A DNA stretch of 64,000 nt from Streptomyces decoyicus (GCF_019880305.1 NZ_CP082301.1:3100001-3164000); one strand, 5' to 3'. Counted from the stretch's first letter, positions 33,477 to 43,390 are shown. The notes: generated from the sequence alone by a model not told the origin. Translations and numbers: made by a program.

Positions 33477-34258
33477 CGTGACTGTGTCGACCGCAACACT
33501 CCCCAGACCACCAGCCGGTAGGTGGAGGTGTAGGCGGGCGTACAGGTCGTCAGGGTGAGATAGGCGCCGGGCGCCGTGAAGCGGTAGGAGGGGTGCACGC
33601 TGCTGTATGGGACCGTGGCGAGGACCGTGCCGTCGGCCGGTGTGGTCCGCGCCAGGGTGCGCCGGACGGCATAGGTGTAGCGGGCCTCGGCCGTGTCGAG
33701 GAGGACGGTGTCGCCGGTGCGCAGCCGGTCGAGGTGGCGGAACGGCTCGCCATGGGTGTTGCGGTGCCCGGCCAGCGCGACGTTGCCGGCCTCGCCGGGC
33801 TGCGCGCTGTGCGGATAGTGGCCGACATAGCCCTTGTTGAGGACCGCGGTCTTGCCGACGCCCTGGGCGACGGGCGCGGTGAGGCCGATCCGGGGAATGC
33901 GCAGGACGGCGTAGGCGGGGTTCCGGCCGGGCGGCGGGGGCCGGCCGGCGGTGCGGTGGGCGGGCCTGCCGGACGGCGGGGCGCTCTCCGGCGTCCGCGC
34001 CGCTGCCCCGTCGTCACCGCCCGCCGGGGGCGCGGCGGGTGACGGCGGCCCGGCGTCCCACTGCCGCTCCAGCCGCGCCACCTGGTCGTGTGCCGCGTGC
34101 TGCGCCTGACGGTTGGTCCACCACAGCTGGTGGACCACGAGCAGCAGGAGGACGACGCCGAGCGTCACGGCCAGCTCCGCACCCGTCCACAGCGCCCGCG
34201 CGGCACGGGAGCGACGGGTGCGCCGCCCCTGTACGACTACCGGTATCCGCTCCCGCAC
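33473..34258 (-). CDS. Class E sortase
   Basis: The 261-residue protein has one N-terminal span (LAVTLGVVLLLLVVHQLWW), a Pro-rich stalk and an extracytoplasmic sortase domain. The catalytic triad is complete: His165 in LAGHRNTHGEPF, Cys239 in LTLTTCTPAY and Arg248 in TYRLVVWG. Class E enzymes in Streptomyces attach LAxTG proteins such as chaplins to peptidoglycan; no such substrate is encoded nearby. The GTG at 34258 (VRERIPVVV) is chosen because it starts just before the basic stretch ahead of the span; no clear ribosome site is seen. It appears to head an operon with DUF3311 and the symporter. Confidence 0.87.
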   Translation of the reverse strand: MRERIPVVVQGRRTRRSRAARALWTGAELAVTLGVVLLLLVVHQLWWTNRQAQHAAHDQVARLERQWDAGPPSPAAPPAGGDDGAAARTPESAPPSGRPAHRTAGRPPPPGRNPAYAVLRIPRIGLTAPVAQGVGKTAVLNKGYVGHYPHSAQPGEAGNVALAGHRNTHGEPFRHLDRLRTGDTVLLDTAEARYTYAVRRTLARTTPADGTVLATVPYSSVHPSYRFTAPGAYLTLTTCTPAYTSTYRLVVWGVLRSTQSR

Positions 34259-34325
34259 GCGGGCACCGTAAGCCCTGCGGGCACAAGCCACCAGAGGCGG
34301 CGCACGGTCCGGCCGGGGACGGGGG

Positions 34326-35678
34326 TCAGCCGCCGAAGGCCTGCGAGACGGCGTAGATGGCGAGCCCGGCCAGTGCGCCGACGACGGTGCCGTTGATGCG
34401 GATGAACTGAAGGTCACGGCCGATGTGTGCCTCGATCTTCTTCGATGTGTGCTCCGCGTCCCAGCCGGCGACGGTGTCGGTGATCAGGGACGTGATCTCG
34501 CTCTGATAGGTCGTCACCACATAGACGGCCGCGCCCTCCAGCCAGCCGTCCACCTTGTTCTGGAGCCGCTCCTCGGCGGCCAGCCGCCGGCCGAGGGACA
34601 GCAGCCCCGCCCGCACCCGCAGCCGCAGTTCGCTGCGCTCGTCCTCGGCGGCGGCGACGATCATCGCGCGCACCGAGCCCCAGGCCGAGGCGATCAGGTC
34701 CTGCACCTCGCCGCGTCCCAGCACCTCGGACTTCAGCCGCTCGACCTTGGCCCGGGTCTCCGCGTCGGACTGAAGATCACCCGCGAAGTCCCGCAGGAAA
34801 CGGTCGATCGCGCCGCGCGCCGGATGCTCGGGCATGTCCCGCATCTCGGTGACGAAGCGCATCAGCTCCTTGTAGACCCGGTCGCCCACCCTGCGGTCGA
34901 CGAACCGCGGGGTCCATCCGGGCGCACCGCCGGAGACCGCGCTCATGACGGAGTCGCCGTGCTCGACCAGCCAGTCGTGGGCGCGGGAGATGACCAGATC
35001 CACCACCCGCTTGTGGCCGCCCTCGGCGACGATCTTCTCCAGCATCGTGCCGATACCGGGCGCGATCTCCTGGGCGTTGGCGCGGCGGGTGATCGCCTCG
35101 CCGACCACCGCCTGCACATCGGAGTCGCGCAGCACGGTCAGCGCGCCGCGCAGCGCGGTGGAGAGCTCGGCGGTGACCCGGTCGGCGTTCCTCGGTTCGG
35201 CGAGCCAGCCGCCGACCCGGCGGCCGATGCCGACGGAGCGCAGCCGGTGGCGGACGACCTCACCGGAGAGGAAGTTCTCCCCGACGAAATCACCCAGACT
35301 CTGACCCAGTTGGTCCTTTTTGGTGGGGATGATGGCGGTATGCGGGATGGGCAGCCCCATCGGCCGCTTGAACAGCGCGGTGACCGCGAACCAGTCGGCC
35401 AGCGCACCGACCATCCCGGCCTCCGCGGCCGCCGCGACGAACCCGGTCCAGCCGCCCGCCCCGGAGGCCCCGGCCCACTTCGCCAGGACGTAGACCAGCG
35501 CGACGGCCAGCAGCAGACCGGTGGCGAGTGTCTTCATCCGGCGTACGGCGCGCCGGCGCTCCTCGTCGGCGGCGCCGTAGGAGAAACCGCCGGCCGCCGC
35601 GGGCCGGCCCGCCGACGCCACGTCCGGCGCCCGCACCCGTTCCGCTCTCGGCGCCGTATCCGCTTTTGTGCGTTCCAT
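34326..35678 (-). CDS. DUF445 membrane-associated protein
   Basis: The 450-residue protein has an N-terminal span (LATGLLLAVALVYVLAKWAG), the DUF445 signature GALADWFAVTALFKRPMGLPIPHTAIIPTKK, long helices with GENFLSGEVVRHRL, and a C-terminal hydrophobic end (VGALAGLAIYAVSQAF). DUF445 proteins (YheB/YjiN-like) have two terminal spans and a helical body; the function is not known. The ATG at 35678 has GGAG 5 nt upstream. Confidence 0.87.
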   Translation of the reverse strand: MERTKADTAPRAERVRAPDVASAGRPAAAGGFSYGAADEERRRAVRRMKTLATGLLLAVALVYVLAKWAGASGAGGWTGFVAAAAEAGMVGALADWFAVTALFKRPMGLPIPHTAIIPTKKDQLGQSLGDFVGENFLSGEVVRHRLRSVGIGRRVGGWLAEPRNADRVTAELSTALRGALTVLRDSDVQAVVGEAITRRANAQEIAPGIGTMLEKIVAEGGHKRVVDLVISRAHDWLVEHGDSVMSAVSGGAPGWTPRFVDRRVGDRVYKELMRFVTEMRDMPEHPARGAIDRFLRDFAGDLQSDAETRAKVERLKSEVLGRGEVQDLIASAWGSVRAMIVAAAEDERSELRLRVRAGLLSLGRRLAAEERLQNKVDGWLEGAAVYVVTTYQSEITSLITDTVAGWDAEHTSKKIEAHIGRDLQFIRINGTVVGALAGLAIYAVSQAFGG

Positions 35679-35958
35679 CCGCTCCACCGCTCCCACCGTG
35701 CCCCCCGCCATCCATCCGGACCGTCCTGCTCCGCACACCGGCCGACGGTCCGGTCGTAGTCCCACTGTGACCTACTCCTGGAACGAACCACGAGTTCCCC
35801 GCGTCCATGCCATGGAGGACCGACGGGGCGCCCTGCGGCACACCTGAGGTCCGTGGGATCATGAGGGACCGATCGGACCGCAACGGTGCCGCTGATCATC
35901 CGCTGCCCTTGCCCGCCCGGAGCGCGCCGCTCCGCTTTACCCAGGAGACCCCTCCCGC

Positions 35959-37269
35959 ATGAAGAAAAGTGTGGGTTACTCCCTGCTCGCCGGTCTGGCG
36001 GCAGTGGTGGTGCTGATCTCGACCGCGATATTCGTGGGCTTCGGCGGCGATGACGACGGGCTGGGCAGCTCCTCGCACAAGCCGCGCGACCCGGCGGCGC
36101 CGGCGGTCTCCGGACAGTGGGTCGGCACGTGGTCGGCGGCCGCGGCGGCGGCCGAGCCCGGCACCCTCAACGGCTACGCGGGGATGTCGATACGCAACGT
36201 CGTGCACACCAGCGTCGGCGGCTCCGGTGTCCGCATCCAGCTCTCCAACCTCTACGGCACCCGCCCGCTGGTGGTCAGCCATGCCACCCTGGCGCTGGCC
36301 GCGGCCCCCAGCAACCCCACGGCCGCGAGCGGCACCATGCGGCGGCTGTCCTTCGGCAGCAAGCCGGCGGTGACCATCCCGGCGGGCGGCGCGGTCACCA
36401 GCGACCCGACCCGGTTGAAGGTGCCGGGCGACGCGGACCTGCTGGTCACGACGTACTCCCCGTCCCCCTCGGGGCCCGCCACCTATCACCCGTACGCCCG
36501 GCAGACCTCCTACCTGGCGCGCGGCGACCGCGCCGAGGACGCCACCGGAGCGGCCTACACCGAGCAGAGCCCGTACTGGCGCTATCTGACCGGTGTGGAC
36601 GTGTGGAGCACCCAGGCCCGCGGCTCGGTCGTCGCGATCGGCGACTCGATCACCGACGGCATCACCTCCACCGCCGGCGCCAACCACCGCTGGACGGACT
36701 TCCTCGCGGCGCGGCTGCGCACCGAGCCCGGCGCGCCCCGCTACGGCGTCCTCAACCAGGGCATCAGCGGGAACCGTCTGCTGGTCAACGGCTCCAAGTT
36801 CTCCCCGAACAACGGGCCCAGCGTGCTCTCCCGCCTGGAACGCGACGCGCTGTCGCGTACCGGGGTGAAGGCGGTGATCGTCGAGATCGGGCTGAACGAC
36901 CTGTTCAAGACGCCGCGCCAGCTCGACCCGCAGAAGGTCGCCGAGGGCATGCGGCAGGTCGTCCGGGAGGCGCACGCGCGCGGGCTGCGCGTCACCGGCA
37001 GCACCCTTACGCCGTTCGGGGGGCACCGCGGTTACTCCGACCTGCTGAATTCGGTGCGCGAACGGGTCAACCGCATCATCCGCTCCGGCACCGTCTACGA
37101 CGAGGTCGTGGACTTCGACAAGGCGCTGCGCGACCCGTCGGCACCGGTGCGGCTGCGGCCCTCCTACGACTCCGGTGACCATCTCCACCCGAGCGACGAG
37201 GGCTTCCGGGCGATGGCCGACGCGGTGAACCTCGCCCACCTCAAGCTGGCCGCGCCCGCCTCGCTGTAA
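35959..37269 (+). CDS. SGNH/GDSL-family hydrolase, secreted or anchored
   Basis: The 436-residue protein has an N-terminal signal anchor (SLLAGLAAVVVLISTAIFVG), a beta-rich segment (WVGTWSAAAAAAEP) and an SGNH esterase domain. Block I is VVAIGDSITDGITS (nucleophile Ser), block II the Gly in NQGISGNR, block III the Asn in EIGLNDLFK, and block V SGDHLHPSDEGF with the catalytic Asp and His. Such enzymes deacylate esters in polysaccharides or lipids outside the cell. It is divergent from DUF445 and convergent with the DUF1707 gene, with only 22 bp between the stops. Confidence 0.9.
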   Translation: MKKSVGYSLLAGLAAVVVLISTAIFVGFGGDDDGLGSSSHKPRDPAAPAVSGQWVGTWSAAAAAAEPGTLNGYAGMSIRNVVHTSVGGSGVRIQLSNLYGTRPLVVSHATLALAAAPSNPTAASGTMRRLSFGSKPAVTIPAGGAVTSDPTRLKVPGDADLLVTTYSPSPSGPATYHPYARQTSYLARGDRAEDATGAAYTEQSPYWRYLTGVDVWSTQARGSVVAIGDSITDGITSTAGANHRWTDFLAARLRTEPGAPRYGVLNQGISGNRLLVNGSKFSPNNGPSVLSRLERDALSRTGVKAVIVEIGLNDLFKTPRQLDPQKVAEGMRQVVREAHARGLRVTGSTLTPFGGHRGYSDLLNSVRERVNRIIRSGTVYDEVVDFDKALRDPSAPVRLRPSYDSGDHLHPSDEGFRAMADAVNLAHLKLAAPASL

Positions 37270-37291
37270 CGCGAACGGAGCAGACGCCGCC

Positions 37292-37972
37292 TCAGTCCAA
37301 CTCCTTGCGGGGGTTGTCCGCCAGGCGGCGCCGCTCCTCCTTCAGACGGCGCTTCTCGGCCCTGAGCAGCTTGCGTTCGACGCCGACGCCGCCCATCAGC
37401 GCCAGCCCCCTGACGATCACCCGGGGCGCGCCGGGGTCACCCGGCACCCCGTCCTCACCCGCGTCGAAACCGCCCATGATGCCCAGTCCGCGCACATCGA
37501 CCTCGACGCCCGGCGGCACCACGATGTTCACCCCGCCCATGACCGCCCAGCAGGTGATGACGACTTCGGGCCCGGCGAAGTCCGCCTCGCGCAGATCGAT
37601 CTCCCCGCCGCCCATGAGGCAGGCGGCCGTGAACCGGCGCCCGATCGTCCACCGGCCCTTGCGCTGGAAGCCGCCCAGGAGGGCGATACCGACCGCGGAA
37701 CCTTCCGTGCCGCTGACGATCCGCTCCGACCACGGCGTCGGCGCCCCGCTCTCCTTGCGCAACGACAGCGGCGCCGGGCCCGCCGCGGCCACCGGCAGAT
37801 CGGCGGTGAGCGGCTCCAACTCCCCGTAGGTGCGGGCCTTGTACGCCGCGTCGAGCCGCTCGTCGAACTCCTCCATCGCCAGCCGCCCTTCCGCGACGGC
37901 GTCCCGCAGGATCTCGGCGACCCGCTCACGGTCGGCGTCGGAGGCGCGCAATTCAGGGAGGTCTTCAGTCAT
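37292..37972 (-). CDS. DUF1707 and LiaF-like domain protein
   Basis: The 226-residue protein has an N-terminal DUF1707 domain (LRASDADRERVAEILRDAVAEGRLAMEEFDERLDAAYKARTYGEL) and a C-terminal beta-helix-like region with repeated GG-turns (IALLGGFQRKGRW, ACLMGGGEIDLREA, CWAVMGGVNIVVPPGVEV, GLGIMGGFD), which resembles the LiaF C-terminal domain. It ends in a basic Lys/Arg-rich helix. Such proteins are thought to sense or modulate cell-envelope stress. It lies 9 bp from the end of the ABC exporter operon and is transcribed in the same direction, after it. Confidence 0.85.
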   Translation of the reverse strand: MTEDLPELRASDADRERVAEILRDAVAEGRLAMEEFDERLDAAYKARTYGELEPLTADLPVAAAGPAPLSLRKESGAPTPWSERIVSGTEGSAVGIALLGGFQRKGRWTIGRRFTAACLMGGGEIDLREADFAGPEVVITCWAVMGGVNIVVPPGVEVDVRGLGIMGGFDAGEDGVPGDPGAPRVIVRGLALMGGVGVERKLLRAEKRRLKEERRRLADNPRKELD

Positions 37973-37981
37973 ACGGACACA

Positions 37982-39010
37982 TTAGAGCGCCGAGCCCCCG
38001 TTGCTCCCGCGCTGCCCGGCATCCGCCCGTATCCCGCCGCCCGCGTACAGCTCGGCGATCAAGGTCTCGATGTCCGGCTCCCGCACCGACAGATCCACCA
38101 GCGGATAGCGCGCGGCGACCGCCGCGACCAGCGGCGCCGCGCTCTGCGACGCCGGGAACGCCAGCCACTGCCGGGGCCCGTCCACCTTGACCGTACGGGC
38201 GCCCGGTACGCCCTCGATCGGCGGCAGTTCCCGCTCCAGGTCCACCACGAGCGTCCGCTCCCCGTCACCGGCCGCCCGCAGCCCGTCGAGGCCGCCGTCG
38301 TAGACCAGACGGCCGTGGTCGATGACCATCACCCGGCGGCACAACTGCTCGATGTCGGTGAGGTCGTGGGTGGTCAGCAGGACCGTGGTGCCCCGCTCGG
38401 CGTTCACCTCGCGCAGGAACCCGCGCACCTTCGCCTTGCTGATCACATCGAGGCCGATGGTCGGCTCGTCGAGGTACAGCACCTCGGGGTCGTGCAGCAG
38501 CGCCGCCGCGATATCGCCGCGCATCCGCTGCCCCAGCGACAGCTGCCGCACCGGCACGGCCAGCAGCGGGCCCAGGTCCAGCAGCTCGACACAGCGCTCC
38601 AGGTTGGCGCGGTAGACGGCGTCCGGAACCCGGTACATCCGGCGCACCAGCTCGTAGGAGTCCTTCAGCGGCAGGTCCCACCACAGGGTGGTGCGCTGCC
38701 CGAAGACCACCCCGATCCGGCGGGCGAGGCGGGTGCGCTCGCGCGCCGGGTCGATACCGGCGATCCGCAGCCGGCCGCCGCTGGGCACCAGAATGCCCGT
38801 CAGCATCTTGATGGTGGTGGACTTCCCGGCGCCGTTCGGGCCGATGTAGCCGACCATCTCACCGCGCGGCACCCGGAAGGAGATGCCGTCCACCGCCCGG
38901 ACCTCCTGCCGCACCCGCCGCAGCCGGCCCGCCTTGCGCCGCACCGAGAAGACCTTCTCGACGCCGTCCACCTCGATCAGCTGCTGTGCCCCGGCGGTAT
39001 CGCTCACCAC
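37982..39010 (-). CDS. ABC-2 exporter ATP-binding protein
   Basis: The 342-residue ATPase has Walker A GYIGPNGAGKSTTIKML, signature LSLGQRMRGDIAAALL, Walker B VLYLDEPTIGLD and a switch His in LLTTHDLTDIE. The C-terminal 90 residues are an extra domain typical of drug or polysaccharide exporters. It works with the two permeases encoded just upstream. GGAGGAGG precedes two adjacent GTG codons (39010 and 39007); either may be the start. Confidence 0.9.
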   Translation of the reverse strand: MVSDTAGAQQLIEVDGVEKVFSVRRKAGRLRRVRQEVRAVDGISFRVPRGEMVGYIGPNGAGKSTTIKMLTGILVPSGGRLRIAGIDPARERTRLARRIGVVFGQRTTLWWDLPLKDSYELVRRMYRVPDAVYRANLERCVELLDLGPLLAVPVRQLSLGQRMRGDIAAALLHDPEVLYLDEPTIGLDVISKAKVRGFLREVNAERGTTVLLTTHDLTDIEQLCRRVMVIDHGRLVYDGGLDGLRAAGDGERTLVVDLERELPPIEGVPGARTVKVDGPRQWLAFPASQSAAPLVAAVAARYPLVDLSVREPDIETLIAELYAGGGIRADAGQRGSNGGSAL

Positions 39011-39067
39011 GTGCCCTCCTCCGTCGTCCCGTTCGTGTGCGTGCGCCCGCCCGTACTTGACGCGCCG

Positions 39068-39934
39068 TCAGCTTCCGGTGCTGCGGTACGCCCGGAGCCC
39101 CAGCCGCCACGCCAGCCCCGCCCCCGCACACATCAGCGCCGCCACCACGGGTCCCATGAAGTCCACCCAGCCCGGCAGCCCCAGCGGATCGGGATGGCCC
39201 AGCAGCCGCAGCGCGGGCAGCCAGTTCACAAAGGCCAGCGGGACGAGGAAGGTGACACCGCGCACCAGCTCCCTGGCGAACACCGTCGGCGGGTACTGGA
39301 GCATCGCGTTGCCGCCGTAGGTGAAGGAGTTCTGCACCTCGGCCGCGTCCTGCGCCCAGAACTGGAAGGCGGCGCCCGCCGTGAAGACCGCCGCGAAAAT
39401 CGCCGCTCCGCACACCACCATCAGCGGCACCATCAGCACCCGGCCCACCGTCCAGTCCACCGGGAGAAGGGGCAGCGACCAGCCGAGCACCAGCACCGCC
39501 TGCGTGATCCGGCCCAGCCTGCGCAGCGCGAAGCGGTCCGCCGCGATCTGCGCGAAGACCGGCACGGGGCGCAGCAGCAGGGTGTCGAGGGTGCCGTCCC
39601 GCACCCGCCGGCCCAGCCCCTCGACGCTGCCCAGCAGCAGATCCGCCAGCCCCAGCGAGACCCCGGACGTCCCGTACAGAAAGGCCACTTCGGGCAGCGA
39701 GAAGCCGCCGAGGGCATCGATCCGCGAGAACATCAGCATGATCGCGACGAAGTCCAGTCCGTTGGCCGCGAAGTTGCCGACCGCCATCATCACGAACGAG
39801 GTCCGGTAGGCGAGGGCCGAGCGCACCCACATCCGTACGATCAGCCCGTACGCGAAGAGCCCCTGGCCGACCCGGCCCCTCCCGCCGCCGGCCCACTCCC
39901 CCGGCCCGGCGCCAGGGCGTTGCGCCCTAGCCAC
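39068..39934 (-). CDS. ABC-2 family permease (second)
   Basis: The 288-residue membrane protein has six predicted spans (for example SFVMMAVGNFAANGLDFVAIMLMF and AIFAAVFTAGAAFQFWA) and the DUF990-like feature GTLDTLLLRPVPVFAQI. The GTG at 39934 overlaps the end of the first permease gene by 8 bp. Together with that permease and the ATPase it forms a heterodimeric exporter; the cargo is unknown. Confidence 0.85.
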   Translation of the reverse strand: MARAQRPGAGPGEWAGGGRGRVGQGLFAYGLIVRMWVRSALAYRTSFVMMAVGNFAANGLDFVAIMLMFSRIDALGGFSLPEVAFLYGTSGVSLGLADLLLGSVEGLGRRVRDGTLDTLLLRPVPVFAQIAADRFALRRLGRITQAVLVLGWSLPLLPVDWTVGRVLMVPLMVVCGAAIFAAVFTAGAAFQFWAQDAAEVQNSFTYGGNAMLQYPPTVFARELVRGVTFLVPLAFVNWLPALRLLGHPDPLGLPGWVDFMGPVVAALMCAGAGLAWRLGLRAYRSTGS

Positions 39935-40724
39935 CGTGCACCACCACCTTGCGGGTCGCCGCCGACTGCACCAGCCTTCCCAGCGCCAGCAGCGCCACAC
40001 CCCACGCGGCCTGGAACACCAGGCCCCGCCACAGCGCGCCCCCGCTGCGCGCGCCCACCAGCACATCGGCCGGCACCTGGAGGACCGCCGCCCACGGCAG
40101 CACCTGGGCCACCTCGCCCAGGGCGCCGGGGAAGACCCGCAGCGGCAGCACCATCCCCGAGAAGAACATGCAGGCCAGGCCGCTGATCAGGGCCAGCCCC
40201 GCACCGTCGAGGAGCCAGAACGAGGCCAGCGCGACGAGATAACGCAGCGCGAAACTGACCAGCACCCCGAACAGCACCGACAGCAGAAAGCAGCCCCAGG
40301 TCAGCGGATCGCCGGGCAGCGCGAGCGGAAAGGCCAGGGCGCCCACCGCCATCGGCACCACCCCGCGGCCGATCAGCTGAAGCCCGGCCCGCCCCAGATC
40401 CGCGGCCAGCCACCACAGCTGGAGATCCGCGGGCCGGTACAGGTCCACCGCGATGTCGCCGGTGCGGATCCGCTCCTGGAGCTCGTCCAGGCCGCCGCCG
40501 CCCATCAGCGCCGCGGTGGCCAGCAGCGCCTGCGCCGTCCACACGAAGGCCAGCGCCTGCGCCTGGTCGTAACCGCCCAGATGCGGCCGCTCGTCCCACA
40601 GTGCGATATAGGTGTAGGCGACGATGAAGCCGAAGACGGTGTTGGTGAACACGCCGGCCACGGTGGCGATCCGATAGGTGGCGTACCGCCGGAAGCTGCC
40701 GGCCGCCACCGCGACGTACCACAC
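39927..40724 (-). CDS. ABC-2 family permease (first)
   Basis: The 265-residue membrane protein begins MWYVAVAAGSFRRYATYRIATVAG and has six spans with the motif GGLDELQERIRTGDIAVDLYRP, the counterpart of the GTLDTLLLRP motif in its partner. It heads the three-gene exporter operon. The GTG at 40724 is preceded by GGGGA. Confidence 0.85.
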   Translation of the reverse strand: MWYVAVAAGSFRRYATYRIATVAGVFTNTVFGFIVAYTYIALWDERPHLGGYDQAQALAFVWTAQALLATAALMGGGGLDELQERIRTGDIAVDLYRPADLQLWWLAADLGRAGLQLIGRGVVPMAVGALAFPLALPGDPLTWGCFLLSVLFGVLVSFALRYLVALASFWLLDGAGLALISGLACMFFSGMVLPLRVFPGALGEVAQVLPWAAVLQVPADVLVGARSGGALWRGLVFQAAWGVALLALGRLVQSAATRKVVVHGG

Positions 40725-41011
40725 GACCCGTTCCCCCAGCCCCGTTGTCGTCGGACGGACAAAACACCGGAGCCTAATGTCGCGGGCGCGGCGGGCGCCA
40801 TCGCATTATCACCGCTTCGGGTGAGCCGTGGCGGCCGTTCAGCCGGTCGGCCTACGGACTTCGGTGTGTGCCAACCCGCCCGACCGGGGCACAAGATGCG
40901 AGAGTTTCCCAACGGGCGGCAGTTGCTCTGGCGGCGTACCGCGCGAATCCCCCGACACGACACGACCGCCGCAGTACAACCTTCGGCGGCGGCCGAGGAG
41001 TCCTTACCGAC

Positions 41012-43219
41012 ATGAGCGGACAACGCACAGGCTGGCGCCGTGTCCTCCCCACCTGGCGCATGGTGCTGGGTACCGTGCTGCTGTTCCTGCTGCTCGTCGT
41101 CGGCGGACTGGTCGTCGGCTATCTGCTCGTCGGCATCCCGCCGGCCAACAGCGCCGCCAAGGCCCAGAGCACCGTCTACCTCTACTCCGACGGCTCCGAG
41201 CTGGCCCGCGACGGCGAGGTCAACCGGCAGAACGTCAACCTCAGCCAGGTCCCGAAGTCCGTCCAGCAGGCCGTACTCGCCGCCGAGGACCGGGACTTCT
41301 ACTCCGAGTCCGCGGTCGATCCCGCCGCGATGCTGCGCGCCGCCTGGAACACCGTGACCGGCAAGGGCAAACAGTCCGGCTCCACCATCACCCAGCAGTA
41401 CGTGAAGAACTACTACCTCGGCCAGGAACAGACCGTCACCCGCAAGGCCAAGGAATTCTTCATCGCCATCAAGCTGGACCGCGAGGTGAGCAAGGACAAC
41501 ATCCTGGAGGGCTACCTCAACTCCAGCTACTACGGCCGCAACGCCTACGGCATCCAGGCCGCCGCCCAGTCCTACTACGGCCGGAACGCCGAGCAGCTGA
41601 CCCTCGCCCAGGGCGCCTATCTCGCCACCCTCCTCAACGCCCCCAGCGCCTACGACATCAGCGCCCATCCCGGTAACCGTGCACGGGTACTGGCGCGCTG
41701 GCACTACGTCCTGGACGGCATGGTGTCGCAGAAGTGGCTCAGCAAGGCCGACCGGGCCGCGCTGGAGTTCCCCATGCCGCAGCCCGCCAAGCCCTCCGCG
41801 GGGCTGTCCGGCCAGCGCGGCTACCTCGTCGAGGCGGTCAAGAACTACCTCACCGACAACGAAATCCTCGACGAGGACACCCTGCGGGCCGGCGGCTACC
41901 GCATCACCACCACCATCAGCAAGAAGCGCCAGAACGCCTTCGTCAAAGCGGTCAACACCCGGGTGATGGACCGCCTCGACGACTCCCGGAAGGTCGACGG
42001 CTACGTCCGGGCCGGCGGCGCCTCCATCGACCCCGCGAGCGGCCGGGTCGTCGCCCTCTACGGCGGCATCGACTACGCCGAACAGTTCGTCAACGGCGCC
42101 ACCCGCCGCGACTACCAGGTGGGCTCCACCTTCAAGCCGATCGTCTTCGCCTCCGCCGTACAGAACAACTCCACCACCCAGGACGGCGCCCGGATCACCC
42201 CCAACACCGTCTACGACGGCACCAACAAGCGGATGACGATCAGTCACGGCTCCCGCACCGGTTTCGCGCCCGCCAACGAGGACGACCGCTCCTACGGCCC
42301 GATCACCGTCAGCGAGGCCACCGACAAATCCGTCAACGCCGTCTACGCCCAGATGGGCATCGACGTAGGCCCCGCCAAGGTCAAGGCCACCGCAGTCGAC
42401 CTGGGCATTCCCGCCGACACCCCCAGCCTGGCCTCGTCCGAGGGCGCGATCTCGCTGGGCACCGCCACCCCCAGCGTCCTGGACATGACCCAGGTCTACG
42501 CCACCCTCGCCCACCACGGCAGCCACCGGCCGTACAGCCTCGTCGACAAGGTCACCAAGAGCGAGGAGGACCTCGAACTCCCCGAGCGCGAGGAGACCAC
42601 CGCGATCCCGCGCGCGGCCGCCGACACCACCACCTCGATCCTGCGCAGCGTCGTCGACGGCGGCACCGGTACCGCCGCGCAGGGCGCCGGGCGGCCCGCG
42701 GCCGGCAAGACCGGCACCGCCGAAGAGGACAAGGCCGCGTGGTTCGCGGGCTACACCCCCGATCTCGCCACGGTCGTCGCGGTGCTGGGCCAGAACCCGA
42801 AGAGCGCCGCCCAGGAGCCCCTGTACGGCGCGGGGGGCCTCTCCCGGGTCAACGGCGGCGACTACCCCGCCCAGATCTGGGCCGACTACACCGCGGCCGC
42901 GCTGAACGGGCGCCCGGTCCGCGACTTCGACCTGCAACTGGCGGAGGGCGCGGAGCCGGTGTCGCCCTCGCCGTCCGGCAGCGACTCGGCCTCGCCCAGC
43001 GAGTCGGGCTCGCCCTCCACCGGCCCGACCGGATCCACCACCCTCCCCACCCCGCCCACCGGCGCCCCGACGACCCCTCCGACCGTCGAACCGCCCACCC
43101 CCACCCCCGCCACCGAGCCCGCACCGACCACCGAGCCCACCAACGACTTCCCGACGGTGGCGCCCCAGAGCGGCGACGACCTGGAGCAGCGGATGCGGTG
43201 GAGGTGGGGCGACGGGTAG
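41012..43219 (+). CDS. Class A penicillin-binding protein (transglycosylase/transpeptidase)
   Basis: The 735-residue bifunctional enzyme polymerises lipid II and cross-links peptidoglycan. It has a short cytoplasmic tail, one span (LGTVLLFLLLVVGGLVVGYLLVG), a GT51 domain with the catalytic Glu92 in AAEDRDFYSE and GSTITQQYVKNYYLG, and a transpeptidase domain with STFK at 372-375, SVN at 440-442 and KTG at 566-568. A Ser/Pro/Thr-rich tail of about 90 residues ends the protein and probably spans the wall. The ATG at 41012 is the first start with GAGGAG ahead of it and leads straight into the basic tail. It is divergent from the ABC operon. Confidence 0.93.
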   Translation: MSGQRTGWRRVLPTWRMVLGTVLLFLLLVVGGLVVGYLLVGIPPANSAAKAQSTVYLYSDGSELARDGEVNRQNVNLSQVPKSVQQAVLAAEDRDFYSESAVDPAAMLRAAWNTVTGKGKQSGSTITQQYVKNYYLGQEQTVTRKAKEFFIAIKLDREVSKDNILEGYLNSSYYGRNAYGIQAAAQSYYGRNAEQLTLAQGAYLATLLNAPSAYDISAHPGNRARVLARWHYVLDGMVSQKWLSKADRAALEFPMPQPAKPSAGLSGQRGYLVEAVKNYLTDNEILDEDTLRAGGYRITTTISKKRQNAFVKAVNTRVMDRLDDSRKVDGYVRAGGASIDPASGRVVALYGGIDYAEQFVNGATRRDYQVGSTFKPIVFASAVQNNSTTQDGARITPNTVYDGTNKRMTISHGSRTGFAPANEDDRSYGPITVSEATDKSVNAVYAQMGIDVGPAKVKATAVDLGIPADTPSLASSEGAISLGTATPSVLDMTQVYATLAHHGSHRPYSLVDKVTKSEEDLELPEREETTAIPRAAADTTTSILRSVVDGGTGTAAQGAGRPAAGKTGTAEEDKAAWFAGYTPDLATVVAVLGQNPKSAAQEPLYGAGGLSRVNGGDYPAQIWADYTAAALNGRPVRDFDLQLAEGAEPVSPSPSGSDSASPSESGSPSTGPTGSTTLPTPPTGAPTTPPTVEPPTPTPATEPAPTTEPTNDFPTVAPQSGDDLEQRMRWRWGDG

Positions 43220-43244
43220 GGCAGCGGGCAGGGCACGCGCCCGT

Positions 43245-43345
43245 TCGGGGGACGCCGCACGGGGACGCGGGGACGCGGGGATGCCGCACGGGGACGCTGG
43301 GGGCCGTACGGGGGACGCGGGGAGTGCCGTACGGGGGATGCGGGA
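43245..43345. repeat. Imperfect repeats after the penicillin-binding protein gene
   Basis: About six degenerate copies of a 15-bp unit (GCCGCACGGGGACGC type) fill the gap before the convergent exporter gene. There is no clear hairpin. Confidence 0.65.
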
Positions 43346-43390
43346 TCTGCCGGACGGGGTGGCGGCCGCCAGAAGCGCGCGGACGTACCG

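Noticed and set aside
40505..42937. 810-codon minus-strand frame across the penicillin-binding protein
   Set aside because: It is the antisense of the coding region with a Val/Gly/Asp-rich shadow composition.
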